From Halomonas sp. 25-S5 (GTDB lineage: Bacteria; Pseudomonadota; Gammaproteobacteria; Pseudomonadales; Halomonadaceae): a stretch of 64,000 nucleotides of DNA. Shown in pieces: positions 8,463 to 17,158 of the stretch. The position numbers were made by a program, and so were the translations under genes. A model generated the notes under the pieces. It had not been told where the DNA came from, did no database searches, and saw nothing but the letters and a program-made list of their open reading frames with translations. How positions within the stretch are numbered: position 1 is the first letter of the stretch; the number at the start of each line of letters is the position of its first letter. The stretch covers positions 62,001 to 126,000 of the forward strand of contig NZ_JARANV010000003.1 in NCBI RefSeq assembly GCF_029889845.1. Direction: 5' to 3'.

Positions 8463-9413
8463 TCAGCGGCCGGTCTCGTCCAGCGCCAGCCCGCGTCGCT
8501 GGCGCAGCCGCCTCGCCTCGGGCAGGGCCACGAAACCCAGCTCCTCGACGATCGCCTGCCCGGCCGGCGACAGCACCAGGTCGAGGAAGGCGCGCTCGGC
8601 GGCCGGCAGGGACTCGCCAGGGGGCAGGTTGAGGTAGAGGTAGAGGTCGCGGGACAGCGCATAGTCGCCGCGCCGCACCGCCTCGGGGTCGGGGAAGTGG
8701 CGCGTCCCCGAGGCATCGCGGCGCGCCAGGGCCTTCACGCCCGGCGTGAGGTGGTTGAGCCCGGCGTAGCCGATGGCCCGCGGGTCTTCTGCCACCGCCG
8801 CCACCACCGCGGCCGACCCCGGGTACTCGTTGATCTCGGGACGGAAGTGACCGTCGCACAGCGCGATCCGCCGGAACAGCCCCTGGGTGCCGGACGCCGC
8901 ATTGCGGCCATGCAGGCGGATGCGCCCCTCGGGCCTGTCGAGCCCCAGCTGTCGCCAGCGCTGGATCCCCTCGCGCGCCCCGCAGCGCCGGGAGTCGGAA
9001 AAGATGGCATCCAGCTCGCGACGCCCCAGGCTCTCGAGGGGGTTGTGGCGATGGACCACGACCACCAGGGCGTCCCGGGCCACCGCCAGTTCCCGCGGTG
9101 GATAGCCGTGGCGTTCGATGAAGGCCCGCCGCTCGGCCTCGTTCATGGGGCGCGACATGGGCCCCAGCCGGGTGGTACCGGCCACCAGGGCCGGCGGCGC
9201 GCTGGCCGACCCGCTGGCCTGCAGCTGCAGGCGGATGCCGGGATGCTGGCGGGTCAGCGCCTCGCCCCAGCGCAGCATCAGTCCCGCCATGGTATCGGAG
9301 CCTACGGCGCCCAGGGTCCCGGCGATTTCCTCGGCCCTGGCCGGTGCCTGGGGCAGGCAGAGCACGACCAGCAGCAGCCAGGGGACCAGCCAGCGAGAGA
9401 GGACGGCAGACAT
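8463..9413 (-). CDS. pstS: Phosphate-binding periplasmic protein, PstS family
   Basis: Periplasmic phosphate-binding protein (316 residues) that delivers phosphate to PstCAB. A signal peptide is visible (M-S-A-V-L-S-R-W followed by a leucine-rich core, likely cleavage after A-R-A). The mature protein has the PBP-type pattern G-A-V-G-S-D-T-M near its start, G-R-N-A-A-S-G-T-Q-G-L-F around the ligand site, and I-G-Y-A-G-L. The ATG at 9413 has a GAGGAG ribosome site. The frame is open far upstream without sensible protein. The sequence is of the shorter PstS-like type, not the E. coli type. No Pho box is visible immediately upstream. Confidence 0.88.
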   Translation of the reverse strand: MSAVLSRWLVPWLLLVVLCLPQAPARAEEIAGTLGAVGSDTMAGLMLRWGEALTRQHPGIRLQLQASGSASAPPALVAGTTRLGPMSRPMNEAERRAFIERHGYPPRELAVARDALVVVVHRHNPLESLGRRELDAIFSDSRRCGAREGIQRWRQLGLDRPEGRIRLHGRNAASGTQGLFRRIALCDGHFRPEINEYPGSAAVVAAVAEDPRAIGYAGLNHLTPGVKALARRDASGTRHFPDPEAVRRGDYALSRDLYLYLNLPPGESLPAAERAFLDLVLSPAGQAIVEELGFVALPEARRLRQRRGLALDETGR

Positions 9414-9560
9414 GACGGCTCCTCGATGAGGGGAGATGAAGGAGGTTCTCGACCGGCGACGGGACATCGTGTCGCAGCGGTGGTGGAGACATGGCCTCGA
9501 CGTATACCATGGAGCACCGATAAACACCCCACAACAACAACCCGAGTTGCTCAGCCTTCC

Positions 9561-9968
9561 ATGACAGACATCGACGATATCCCCGCTCCCCAGGGTCAAT
9601 TGACCCTCAAGCTGCTGGCCAGTCGCCAGGATACCAACCTGCACGGCGACATCCCCGGCGGCTGGCTGGTCGCCCGCATGGACGAGGCCGCCGAGGTGGC
9701 CGCCGGCCGCGAGGCGCTGGGCCGCACGGCCAACGTCGCCATCGAGGCCATGGATTTCCTCTGCCCGGTGCGGGTGGGCTCGATGGTCAACATCTTCACT
9801 CGGGTCAGCGAGATCGGTCGCAGCTCGATCAAGATCGACGTGGAAGTGTGGATCCGTGCCCCCCATGAACGCGATCCCGACGAGTTGCACAAGGTCACCG
9901 AGGCCCGCTTCGTGATGGTCGCCCTGGACGACAACGGGCGGATCCGTGCCGTCCGCCAGGGCGACTGA
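9561..9968 (+). CDS. Acyl-CoA thioesterase, YciA type
   Basis: Small hotdog-fold hydrolase (135 residues) that splits acyl-CoA thioesters. The motif N-L-H-G-D-I-P-G-G-W-L, followed by M-D-E-A-A, matches the active-site helix of YciA-type enzymes, and the C-terminal part T-E-A-R-F-V-M-V-A-L-D fits the family. The start is the ATG at 9561; no strong ribosome site precedes it. It is transcribed divergently from pstS and ends in a hairpin shared with the convergent TRAP gene. The substrate cannot be deduced. Confidence 0.88.
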   Translation: MTDIDDIPAPQGQLTLKLLASRQDTNLHGDIPGGWLVARMDEAAEVAAGREALGRTANVAIEAMDFLCPVRVGSMVNIFTRVSEIGRSSIKIDVEVWIRAPHERDPDELHKVTEARFVMVALDDNGRIRAVRQGD

Positions 9969-10027
9969 TGCCGCCGTCGAGCGGCATCTCCCTCCGGAGC
10001 GAGAATGGGCGCCGCAGGGGCGCCCAT
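9967..10027. terminator. Twin hairpins between convergent genes
   Basis: Two perfect inverted repeats separate the thioesterase gene from the convergent TRAP gene: GATGCCGC/GCGGCATC at 9967-9988 (6-nt loop) and ATGGGCGCC/GGCGCCCAT at 10005-10027 (5-nt loop). Neither has a long T tract, so termination is inferred from position and stem strength. Confidence 0.6.
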
Positions 10028-10053
10028 GGCAGGGTGGCGAGTGAGGCCTGGCC

Positions 10054-11154
10054 TCAGGCGCCAACCTTCTCCCGGGTCTTCAAGTAGGCGAACTCGCCCA
10101 CGTCGGTGAAGCGCTGCACCTTCTGCTGGAAGGCGGTGTAGGAGTCGTAGACCTTCCGCGACTCCTCGTCGGCTTCCACCTGCTTCTGGAGCACTTCCCG
10201 GGAGGAGGCATAAAGCGCTTCCAGCACCTCATCCGGGAAGGTGCGCAGCTCCACGCCGTGCTCGCTGACCAGGGTATCGAGCGCCTCGGCGTTGCGCACC
10301 GCGAACTCGCTGATCATCGCCAGGTTGGAGGCCATGGCCGCCTCGCTGACCACCGCCTTGAGGTCGTCGGGCAGGGCGTTCCAGGCCTCCAGGTTGACCG
10401 TGCCCTCGATGATGGCGCTGGGCTCGTTCCAGGCCGAGGTGTAGTAGTACTTGGCCACCTGGTGCAGGCCGAAGGCCAGGTCGTTGTAGGGCCCGACCCA
10501 GTCGGCGGCATCCAGCACCCCGGTCTGCAGTGAGGTGAAGATCTCAGACCCCGGGATGTTCACGGTGGTCACGCCGATGCCGTTCATGGCCTCGCCGGCC
10601 AGCCCCGGCAGGCGCAGCTTGAGCCCCTGCATGTCCTCCAGCGAGTTGATCTCCTTCTTGAACCAGCCGGCCATCTGGGTGCCAGTGTTGCCCACCGGAA
10701 AGGGCTTGAGGTTGTGCTTGGCGTACACCTCATCCCACAGCGCCTGACCGCCGCCATGGTAGAGCCAGGCGTTGGTCTCGGTGGTGGTCATGCCAAAGGG
10801 CACGGCGGTGAAGAACTGAGAGGCCAGGGTCTTGCCGCGCCAGTAGTAGGAGGCGGAGTGGCCCATCTGGGCGGTGCCCTCGCCCACCGCGTCGAACACC
10901 TCCATGGCCGGCACCAGCTCGCCCGCGCCGTGCACGCGGACCTTCATGCGGCCACCGGAGAGGCGCTCGATGCGCGCGGCGAAGTCGTTGGCCCCGGTGC
11001 CCAACGCCGGGAAGTTCTTGGGCCAGGAGGTCACCATGTCCCAGGTGATGGTCTGCTGGGCGCTGGCCGTGGAGATGAAGGGGGTGGCGGCGCCAGCGGC
11101 GGCACCAGCGCCAAGGGTCTTGAGGCTGTTCTTGAGAAAGAGGCGACGTTGCAT
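10054..11154 (-). CDS. TRAP transporter solute-binding protein (DctP family), orphan
   Basis: Periplasmic solute receptor (366 residues) of a TRAP transporter. The N terminus carries a twin-arginine-like signal, R-R-L-F-L-K, followed by an Ala/Gly-rich core and a cleavage site near A-S-A-Q. The mature protein has the DctP fold signatures: T-W-D-M-V-T-S-W-P near the start, V-H-G-A-G-E-L-V-P, and G-L-K-L-R-L-P-G-L with conserved Arg. It resembles the TakP branch (2-oxo acid binding), but the ligand cannot be read from sequence. No DctQ or DctM membrane gene is adjacent, so the receptor must work with permeases elsewhere. Confidence 0.9.
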   Translation of the reverse strand: MQRRLFLKNSLKTLGAGAAAGAATPFISTASAQQTITWDMVTSWPKNFPALGTGANDFAARIERLSGGRMKVRVHGAGELVPAMEVFDAVGEGTAQMGHSASYYWRGKTLASQFFTAVPFGMTTTETNAWLYHGGGQALWDEVYAKHNLKPFPVGNTGTQMAGWFKKEINSLEDMQGLKLRLPGLAGEAMNGIGVTTVNIPGSEIFTSLQTGVLDAADWVGPYNDLAFGLHQVAKYYYTSAWNEPSAIIEGTVNLEAWNALPDDLKAVVSEAAMASNLAMISEFAVRNAEALDTLVSEHGVELRTFPDEVLEALYASSREVLQKQVEADEESRKVYDSYTAFQQKVQRFTDVGEFAYLKTREKVGA

Positions 11155-11282
11155 GCGAGCGTGACTCCAGGAGGATTATTGTTCCCGCAGTGCCTGCGGG
11201 CTGAAGCTTGTCCGCTCACGAGTATGCGTCAAGGCCGAATTGCCCGGCAAGCGACTGCACCTGACGTCAACGTCAACGAAAA

Positions 11283-13487
11283 TCAGAGCGGCGTCAGCTT
11301 GGCGAACCCCAGCACCAGCCACTTGTCGCCCTCGCCCTCGAAGCTGACCTGGACCCGGGCACGCTCGCCCTCCCCCTCGGCGTTGAGGATCACCCCCTCG
11401 CCGAACACCGGATGGCTGACCCGCTGGCCCAGCGAGAGCGACGGCAGTTCATCGCCCCCGTCGACAGAGGTCTGCCGCGAGAGCCCCACGGCCGGGCGAG
11501 CGGTCACCGGCCGCGAGATCTGGCCGCGCAGCCGTACTTCCTCGAGATACTCCTCGGGCAGTTCGCGCAGGAAGCGCGAGGCGCGCTGGAAGGTCTCCTT
11601 GCCGTGCAGGCGACGCAGCTCGGCATGGGTCAGGTAGAGCTTGCGCATGGCACGGGTCAGGCCCACGTAGCAGAGTCGCCGCTCCTCCTCCAGGCGCCCC
11701 GGCTCCTCCATGGACATCTTGTGCGGAAACAGGCCCTCCTCGACCCCGGCGATGAACACCACCGGGAACTCCAGGCCCTTGGCCGAGTGCAGGGTCATCA
11801 GCTGCACGCAGTCCTCGAACTCGTCGGCCTCGTGGTCGCCGGCGTTCAGCGCCGCCTCGGAGAGGAAGGCCTCCAGGGCCGCGGCCCCCTCGCCGGCCTC
11901 GGGGGGCTCGAAGCTCTCGCCCTGGGTAAACGCCTTGGCGGCGGTGACCAGCTCCTCGAGGTTCTCGACCCGGGCCTGCCCCTTTTCGCCCTTCTCGCTG
12001 CGATGGTGCTCGACCAGGCCGCTGCGCTCGATCACCTGATCGATGATCTCGTGGAGCGCCAGGCCAGCGGTGTCGTTGTCGAGGCGCTCGATCAGGTCGG
12101 CGAAGGCGCGCACCGCCGTGGCGGCCCGCCCCTTGAGCGAGGCATCCAGCAGGCTGTCATGCAGCGCCTGCCACAGCGACACCTCGCTCTGCCGGGCGCG
12201 GTTGCGCAGCACCTCCACGGTGCGGGTGCCGATGCCCCGGGCCGGGACGTTGATCACCCGCTCCAGGGAGGCGTCGTCGTCACGGTTGAGCAGCAGCCGC
12301 AGGTAGGCCAGGGCGTTCTTGATCTCCAGGCGCTCGTAGAAGCGCTGGCCGCCGTAGATGCGGTAGGGCACGCCCTGGCGGATCAGCGTCTCCTCCAGCA
12401 CCCGGGACTGGGCATTGGAACGGTAGAGGATGGCGATCTCGCGCCGGTTGAAGCCCTCCTCGACCTTCTCGCGGATGGTGTCGACGATGAAGCGCGCCTC
12501 GTCCAGATCGTTGAAACCCGAGTAGACGGAGATCGGCTCGCCCCTGGCGCCCTCGGTCCACAGCTCCTTGCCCATGCGTTCGCTGTTGTGGCGGATCAGG
12601 GCATTGGCGGCCTCGAGGATGGCGCTGGTGGAGCGGTAGTTCTGCTCCAGTCGCACCGTCTTGGTGCCGGGGAACTCCTGCTCGAAGCGCCGGATGTTCT
12701 CGATGCGTGCCCCGCGCCAGCCGTAGATCGACTGGTCGTCGTCGCCCACCACGGTCATCGGGGTCTGCATGCCGGTGAGCAGCTTGAGCCAGGCGTACTG
12801 CAGGGTATTGGTGTCCTGGAACTCGTCGACCAGCACATGGCCGAAGCGCGCCTGGTAGTGGGCCAGCAGCGCCGGGTTGTCCCGCAACAGCTCGAGGCTT
12901 CGAAGCAAGAGCTCGCCGAAGTCCACCAGACCGCCACGCTCACAGGTCAGCTGATAGCGCTCGTAGAGCTCGACCATCTGGGCCAGGTAGGCATCGCCAT
13001 GGGCATCGACCTGGTGGGGGCGCAGTCCCTCCTCCTTGCAGCCGGAGATGAACGACTGCACCTGGCGCGGCGGGAAACGCTCGTCATCGACGCGGTGGTC
13101 CTTGAGCAGCCGCTTGACCAGCCGTAGCTGGTCGTCGCTGTCGATGATCTGGAAGTGCTGGGGCAGCCGGGCATCCTGCCAGTGGGTGCGCAGCAGGCGA
13201 TGGGCAATGGAGTGGAAGGTGCCCACCCAGACATTGCGCAACGAGATGCCCAGCAGCGCCTCCAGGCGGGTGCGCATCTCGCGGGCCGCCTTGTTGGTGA
13301 AGGTCACGGCGAGCACGGCGTAGGGCGAGAGCCCCTCGGCCTGCATCAGCCAGGCGATGCGATGCACCAGCACCCGGGTCTTGCCGGACCCGGCCCCGGC
13401 CAGCACCAGCATGTTGCCCTGGGGCGCACTGACGGCCTCGCGCTGGGCCGGGTTCATGTGATCGAGAATCGCCGTGACGTCGTCCAT
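11283..13487 (-). CDS. uvrD: DNA helicase II UvrD
   Basis: Superfamily 1A 3'-5' helicase (734 residues; E. coli 720) acting in nucleotide excision and mismatch repair. The N terminus aligns closely with UvrD: L-N-P-A-Q-R-E-A-V, then the Walker A G-A-G-S-G-K-T. Further motifs are F-T-N-K-A-A-R-E-M (Ia), V-D-E-F-Q-D-T-N (II), G-D-D-D-Q-S-I-Y-G-W-R-G-A (III), L-E-Q-N-Y-R-S (IV), T-L-H-S-A-K-G-L-E-F (V) and C-Y-V-G-L-T-R-A (VI). A C-terminal Tudor-like end (F-G-E-G-V-I-L) is kept. UvrD is preferred over Rep because of the closer N-terminal match. Confidence 0.96.
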   Translation of the reverse strand: MDDVTAILDHMNPAQREAVSAPQGNMLVLAGAGSGKTRVLVHRIAWLMQAEGLSPYAVLAVTFTNKAAREMRTRLEALLGISLRNVWVGTFHSIAHRLLRTHWQDARLPQHFQIIDSDDQLRLVKRLLKDHRVDDERFPPRQVQSFISGCKEEGLRPHQVDAHGDAYLAQMVELYERYQLTCERGGLVDFGELLLRSLELLRDNPALLAHYQARFGHVLVDEFQDTNTLQYAWLKLLTGMQTPMTVVGDDDQSIYGWRGARIENIRRFEQEFPGTKTVRLEQNYRSTSAILEAANALIRHNSERMGKELWTEGARGEPISVYSGFNDLDEARFIVDTIREKVEEGFNRREIAILYRSNAQSRVLEETLIRQGVPYRIYGGQRFYERLEIKNALAYLRLLLNRDDDASLERVINVPARGIGTRTVEVLRNRARQSEVSLWQALHDSLLDASLKGRAATAVRAFADLIERLDNDTAGLALHEIIDQVIERSGLVEHHRSEKGEKGQARVENLEELVTAAKAFTQGESFEPPEAGEGAAALEAFLSEAALNAGDHEADEFEDCVQLMTLHSAKGLEFPVVFIAGVEEGLFPHKMSMEEPGRLEEERRLCYVGLTRAMRKLYLTHAELRRLHGKETFQRASRFLRELPEEYLEEVRLRGQISRPVTARPAVGLSRQTSVDGGDELPSLSLGQRVSHPVFGEGVILNAEGEGERARVQVSFEGEGDKWLVLGFAKLTPL

Positions 13488-13549
13488 GGGGAAGGCATCG
13501 CTGCTCGGAAAATGGGCCGATAGCTTAGCATAATGGGCCCTGTAGAACC

Positions 13550-13588
13550 GGATCAGCCACGAGCAGTGGCACCACTCGTGGCTGATCC
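13550..13588. repeat. Perfect 14-bp inverted repeat at the edge of repeat copy 2
   Basis: GGATCAGCCACGAG (13550-13563) and its exact reverse complement (13575-13588) surround an 11-nt loop. The right arm includes the first nine bases of the 106-bp repeat copy 2, so the left arm is an inverted partial duplicate of the repeat edge plus its flank. It sits between the hexR stop and the uvrD start. It has no T tract on either side. Confidence 0.8.
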
Positions 13589-13685
13589 GGCGACAGGTCT
13601 TCGGGGAGGCGCTGTGAACCCCTCCCTGGGCGCTACCGATGCCATCCCTGGCATAGGACCTCCCCTTCGACCTGTCCCCGGCGCC
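13580..13685 (+). repeat. 106-bp dispersed intergenic repeat, copy 2
   Basis: Second copy, aligned without gaps to copy 1 (95 of 106 identical) and copy 3 (95 of 106). The inner hairpin here is ATGCCA-TCCC-TGGCAT (13639-13654): both the C and its partner G of the other copies are changed to T and A, preserving the pair. Outer arms CAGGTC + GGGGAGG and CCTCCCC + GACCTG pair around a 3-nt internal loop. Confidence 0.9.
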
Positions 13686-13772
13686 ACTCGCTATGCCGTC
13701 ACCATGAGAACACTCGATATATCAGGTGCTCGCTTACCGCTTGACGCCTGTAACTCGGTGCTGGCCGCAGGC

Positions 13773-14636
13773 CTAGGGCTTGCCCTCCTGCTCCGGGAAG
13801 CGCAGCGGGTTGAGGCTCTTCTTCACTTCGCGAAGCTGCTCGGCGAGTTTCGGGCCGCGGGTCTTGGCCACGCCCACCGCCAGCACATCGACCAGCACCA
13901 GGTGGGCGATGCGCGAGCTCATCGGCGTATAGATCTCGGTGTCTTCGTGGACATCGATGTAGAGCGGCAGCGTGACCTCCTCGGCCAGCGGCGAACCGCT
14001 GGGGCAGAGCCCGATCACCGTGGCGCCAGACTCGCGGGCCAGGCGCACGCTGGCCACCAGCGCCCGGGTGCGGCCGGTCTGGGAGATCGCCACCACCACA
14101 TCGCCCTCCTTCAGGGTCACCGCCGACATGTTCTGCATGTGCGGGTCGGTGTAGGCCGCGGTGGATATCTGCAGGCGGAAAAACTTGTGCTGGGCATCGG
14201 CGGCCACGGCCCCGGAGGCACCGAAGCCGTAGAACTCCACCCGGTTGGCCATCGCCAGTGCATTGATGGCCTGGCTCAGGGCCTCGTTGTCGAGACGGTC
14301 GCGCACCGAGAGCAGAGTACCCACGGTGGAATCGAAGATGCTCTGGGAGAATTCCGCCACCGAGTCGCTGTCGTTCATCGAGAACTGGGCGAACTGGCTA
14401 CCCGAGGCCAGCATCTGCGCCAGCTGGAGCTTGAAATCCTGGAAACCGTTGCATCCCAGGGCGCGGCAGAAGCGCACCACGGTGGGCTCGCTGACCTTGG
14501 CCTCGGTGGCCAGGTCGACGATGCGCATGTGGATCACTTCCTCGGGCTGGCGCAGCACGAAGCGCGCGACCTTCTGCTCGGAGCGGCGGAAGTGCTCCAT
14601 GCGACGTCTCATCTCATCGAACAGGGCGCGGCTCAC
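13773..14636 (-). CDS. hexR: Transcriptional regulator HexR (RpiR family)
   Basis: RpiR-type regulator (287 residues; E. coli HexR 289). The N-terminal helix-turn-helix covers L-A-T-E-A-K-V-S-E-P-T-V-V-R-F-C-R-A-L-G, and the C-terminal SIS domain binds a sugar phosphate (F-Y-G-F-G-A-S-G-A-V-A, and S-Q-T-G-R-T). In related bacteria HexR represses glucose catabolism genes and responds to KDPG. A GTG start at 14636 is chosen because AAGGAG lies seven bases upstream; an in-frame GTG 33 bp earlier has no such site. Unusually, no Entner-Doudoroff gene is adjacent here, so it acts in trans. Confidence 0.92.
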   Translation of the reverse strand: MSRALFDEMRRRMEHFRRSEQKVARFVLRQPEEVIHMRIVDLATEAKVSEPTVVRFCRALGCNGFQDFKLQLAQMLASGSQFAQFSMNDSDSVAEFSQSIFDSTVGTLLSVRDRLDNEALSQAINALAMANRVEFYGFGASGAVAADAQHKFFRLQISTAAYTDPHMQNMSAVTLKEGDVVVAISQTGRTRALVASVRLARESGATVIGLCPSGSPLAEEVTLPLYIDVHEDTEIYTPMSSRIAHLVLVDVLAVGVAKTRGPKLAEQLREVKKSLNPLRFPEQEGKP

Positions 14637-14889
14637 GCGGGACTCCTTGCGGACTTGCCTTCCCGCCACGAGGGCGAGGCAGCGGAAAGATGGGCGGATT
14701 CATGCTTACAGTATGCCCCAAGCCGGCGGACGATGCGCACTTCCATCCGGTGCCCGCGCGCGGCCGGGCACCATGTCATCCGGCGAGCGTTGGCACAGCG
14801 TTGTGCGTTCGCCGCAGGCGCCGTCATCATTCTGTCAAGTGGGGTATAGTAAGAAGTGCAGTATCGCGAGTCTTTTAGGAGAGTCGATC

Positions 14890-15120
14890 ATGCGCAATGT
14901 CGAACGGTTATCCTCCCTCAAGAGTGAGCTTCTCGACATCTTCATGAGCATGGAAGTCGTCGAACACGAGCAACGTTCACGCACCGCCGCCCAGCGCAAC
15001 CTGCGTGCCCGGCGCGGCATCGAACTGCACAAGGAATTCAAGCGACTGACCCGGGACATCGCCCCACTTCCCGACGAGGAACTGGCAGACGAGGAACTGG
15101 CGGAAGACGAGATGCACTGA
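14890..15120 (+). CDS. Small acidic-tailed protein of unknown function
   Basis: A 76-residue protein. The first half is helical and charged (S-S-L-K-S-E-L-L-D-I-F), the middle is Arg-rich (A-A-Q-R-N-L-R-A-R-R-G-I-E), and the tail is strongly acidic, with an internal repeat D-E-E-L-A / D-E-E-L-A / E-D-E. A good AGGAGA ribosome site (14878-14883) and a TATAGT -10-like element (14845-14850) precede it, and a strong hairpin follows, so it is very likely real. The Arg-rich helix followed by an acidic end recalls the short PA3496-type proteins of pseudomonads, but that link is weak. No membrane segment or signal peptide is seen. Confidence 0.75.
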   Translation: MRNVERLSSLKSELLDIFMSMEVVEHEQRSRTAAQRNLRARRGIELHKEFKRLTRDIAPLPDEELADEELAEDEMH

Positions 15121-15134
15121 CGACGCATCACGCA

Positions 15135-15160
15135 ACGAGCCCCGCCGGGGCGGGGCTCGT
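15135..15160. terminator. Hairpin between convergent genes
   Basis: A perfect inverted repeat, ACGAGCCCCGCC and GGCGGGGCTCGT with a 2-nt loop, lies 14 bp after the small protein gene and 38 bp after the end of the convergent symporter gene. It can end both transcripts; T tracts are poor, so this rests on position and stem. Confidence 0.7.
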
Positions 15161-15198
15161 CGGGGGCTCGCTGCGCCGGAGCGTCCGGCGCACCCGGC

Positions 15199-16539
15199 TC
15201 AGAGGCTCGAGACGAAGACCAGGATCACGCCGGCCGGGGCCACGAAGCGTGACACCACGGTCCACAGCGTCGCCTGCCCGCCGGAGAGGTTCAGCTCGGC
15301 CGCCACGCTGGCGCGGTCGAGCCGCCAGGCCACGAACAGGATGGCTCCCAGGCCGGTCAGCGGCAGCAGGAACTTGCTGGTCAGGGTGTCCAGGAAGTCG
15401 AAGATGTTCAGGCCCGCAATCGACAGCTCGCTCCAGACGTTGAACGACATCAGCGCCGCGATGCCCAGCGCCCAGACCGCCACGCCGCCGACCAAGGTGG
15501 CGGACACGCGTGAGAGCGGAGTGCGCTCCTCCATCAGTTCCACCACCGGCTCCAGCAGCGAGATCGCCGACGTCAGCGCGGCGAAGGTCAGCAGCAGGAA
15601 GAACATCAGGCCGAGAATCATGCCACCGGTCATGTTGCCGAAGGCCAGCGGCAGGGTGACGAATATCAGGCCGGGCCCCTCGCCCGGGCTCAGGCCATTG
15701 GCGAAGACAATGGGGAAGATGGCCAGGCCCGCCAGCAGGGCGATGGTGGTATCCAGGATGATCACCGTCCGGGCCGTTCCGATCAAGTTGACGTCCTCGC
15801 CCAGGTAGGAGCCGTAGGCCATCATGATGCCCATGCCCAGCGACAGGGTGAAGAAGGCCTGTCCCATGGCCGCCAGCACCACCTCGCCGGTGACCGCGCC
15901 CCAGTCGGGGCTGAACATGAAGGCCAGCGCCTCGCCGAAATGGCCGGTGGTCATGCCATAGCCCACCAGCACCAGCATCAGCACCACCAGTGCCGGCATC
16001 AGGGTGCGCACGGCGCCCTCAAGGCCCTTGGTAACGCCGCGGGCGACGATGAAGATCACCAGCGCCATGAAGGCGGTATGCCATAGGGTCAGCGCCACCG
16101 GATTGCCCAGCAGGCCGGTGAAGATCTCGCTGACGCCATCCGCATCCTGACCGGTGAAAGCGCCGGTCACCGAACCAAGGGTATAGGAGAGCGACCAGCC
16201 ACCGATGACGCTGTAGAAGGAGAGAATCAGGAAGGCGGCCAGCACCCCGGTGGCCCCGACCAGCGCCCAGGCGGGCAGTCGGCCATTCCTGCGGGCCAGG
16301 ACGACCATGGAATTGATCGGGTTCTCCTGGCCACGGCGGCCGATCAGCCATTCCGCTACCAGGATCGGCAGGCCCACCAGGGCCACACAGGCCAGGTAGA
16401 TGAGCACGAAGGCCGCGCCTCCGCTGTCACCCACCATGTAGGAAAACCGCCAGATATTGCCTAGCCCCACCGCCGAACCGGTGGCAGCCAGGATGAAGGC
16501 CATCTTCGATGACCACTGTGCGTGGGAGAGTTTCGACAT
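15199..16539 (-). CDS. Sodium-dependent symporter, NSS (neurotransmitter:sodium symporter) family
   Basis: Inner-membrane Na+-coupled transporter of 446 residues, probably for amino acids. The first segment has the NSS signature A-A-T-G-S-A-V-G-L-G-N-I-W-R-F, which forms the Na+ and substrate sites in LeuT, followed by G-G-A-A-F-V-L-I-Y and about 11 more hydrophobic segments. E-W-L-I-G-R-R-G after segment 2 is also typical. Length and topology fit the 11- or 12-helix bacterial branch. It is a single-gene unit convergent with the small acidic protein. The substrate cannot be told. Confidence 0.92.
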   Translation of the reverse strand: MSKLSHAQWSSKMAFILAATGSAVGLGNIWRFSYMVGDSGGAAFVLIYLACVALVGLPILVAEWLIGRRGQENPINSMVVLARRNGRLPAWALVGATGVLAAFLILSFYSVIGGWSLSYTLGSVTGAFTGQDADGVSEIFTGLLGNPVALTLWHTAFMALVIFIVARGVTKGLEGAVRTLMPALVVLMLVLVGYGMTTGHFGEALAFMFSPDWGAVTGEVVLAAMGQAFFTLSLGMGIMMAYGSYLGEDVNLIGTARTVIILDTTIALLAGLAIFPIVFANGLSPGEGPGLIFVTLPLAFGNMTGGMILGLMFFLLLTFAALTSAISLLEPVVELMEERTPLSRVSATLVGGVAVWALGIAALMSFNVWSELSIAGLNIFDFLDTLTSKFLLPLTGLGAILFVAWRLDRASVAAELNLSGGQATLWTVVSRFVAPAGVILVFVSSL

Positions 16540-16897
16540 GTTTCACCCTGAGAGTACGTGTCGCCAACGGCCGATCTGGCGCGATGACGGCTTGTGCTTG
16601 TCATTGCCACGTCCAGGGCGCCATGGTTCACACGACGCCGTCCAGAGCATGACAGGATCCAGGCAGGATCGCTGCCGTGTCGCACCTCGCGCGTTCCAGG
16701 CCGGTGCGGCAAGGAGCGGGAGAGGACCGGGTGCCAGATATTCGCAAGATCCACGCGGATTATGCGCAGGATCCAGTCAATATCCATGATATTGGCACGC
16801 CGAACCGTAAAACTATCCGATCAAACGCTCGATGACCAGCCATGGCGGGGAGATTCTCGCCCCGACTTTGGACGTAGGGCGATGGTCTGAAGCTCTG
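16540..16897. other. Intergenic region with no recognisable gene
   Basis: The 358 bp upstream of the symporter hold its likely promoter, but no convincing -35/-10 pair is visible. Short open frames here have no recognisable protein features. A weak hairpin, GGGGAGA with CTCGCCCC, lies near 16850 just before the broken DUF72 gene. Confidence 0.5.
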
Positions 16898-17158
16898 TCA
16901 GAAAAGCCTCGCCTGGCGCTCGCCTTCGAAGGCCTCGAGGGGAGAAAGTAAACAGTGTTCACAAAGCCGGGAAGACAGGCGATACGCCAGTTTCAACGCT
17001 CCGCGAACGTCCGGGGTATGCACCATCCGGTAAGAGGTTTTCCCCTGATTTATCCACAGGATGAGGCGTTCAATCAAGGGGGTGAAACAGCGCTCGTTGA
17101 TCTCGTGATTGACATGCTCGATAAAACGCACCAGCGGGCAGCCTCCCGTGGAAAGCAC
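16898..17158 (-). pseudogene. Remnant of a DUF72 (YecE-like) gene, C-terminal part only
   Basis: An 86-codon frame encodes the end of a DUF72 TIM-barrel protein: P-L-V-R-F-I-E-H, then W-I-N-Q-G-K-T-S-Y-R-M-V-H-T-P-D and the ending F-E-G-E-R-Q-A-R-L-F. E. coli YecE has the matching L-T-Q-G-K-T-P-Y-L-F-L-H-T-P-D and L-P-P-F-P-G-E-Q-Q-L-Q-L-F. Full proteins are about 250-300 residues, and the missing N-terminal part is not found upstream; the frame reaches a stop at about 17211-17213. Only a GTG can serve as start. A short translated protein cannot be excluded, but a decayed gene is more likely. Confidence 0.7.
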
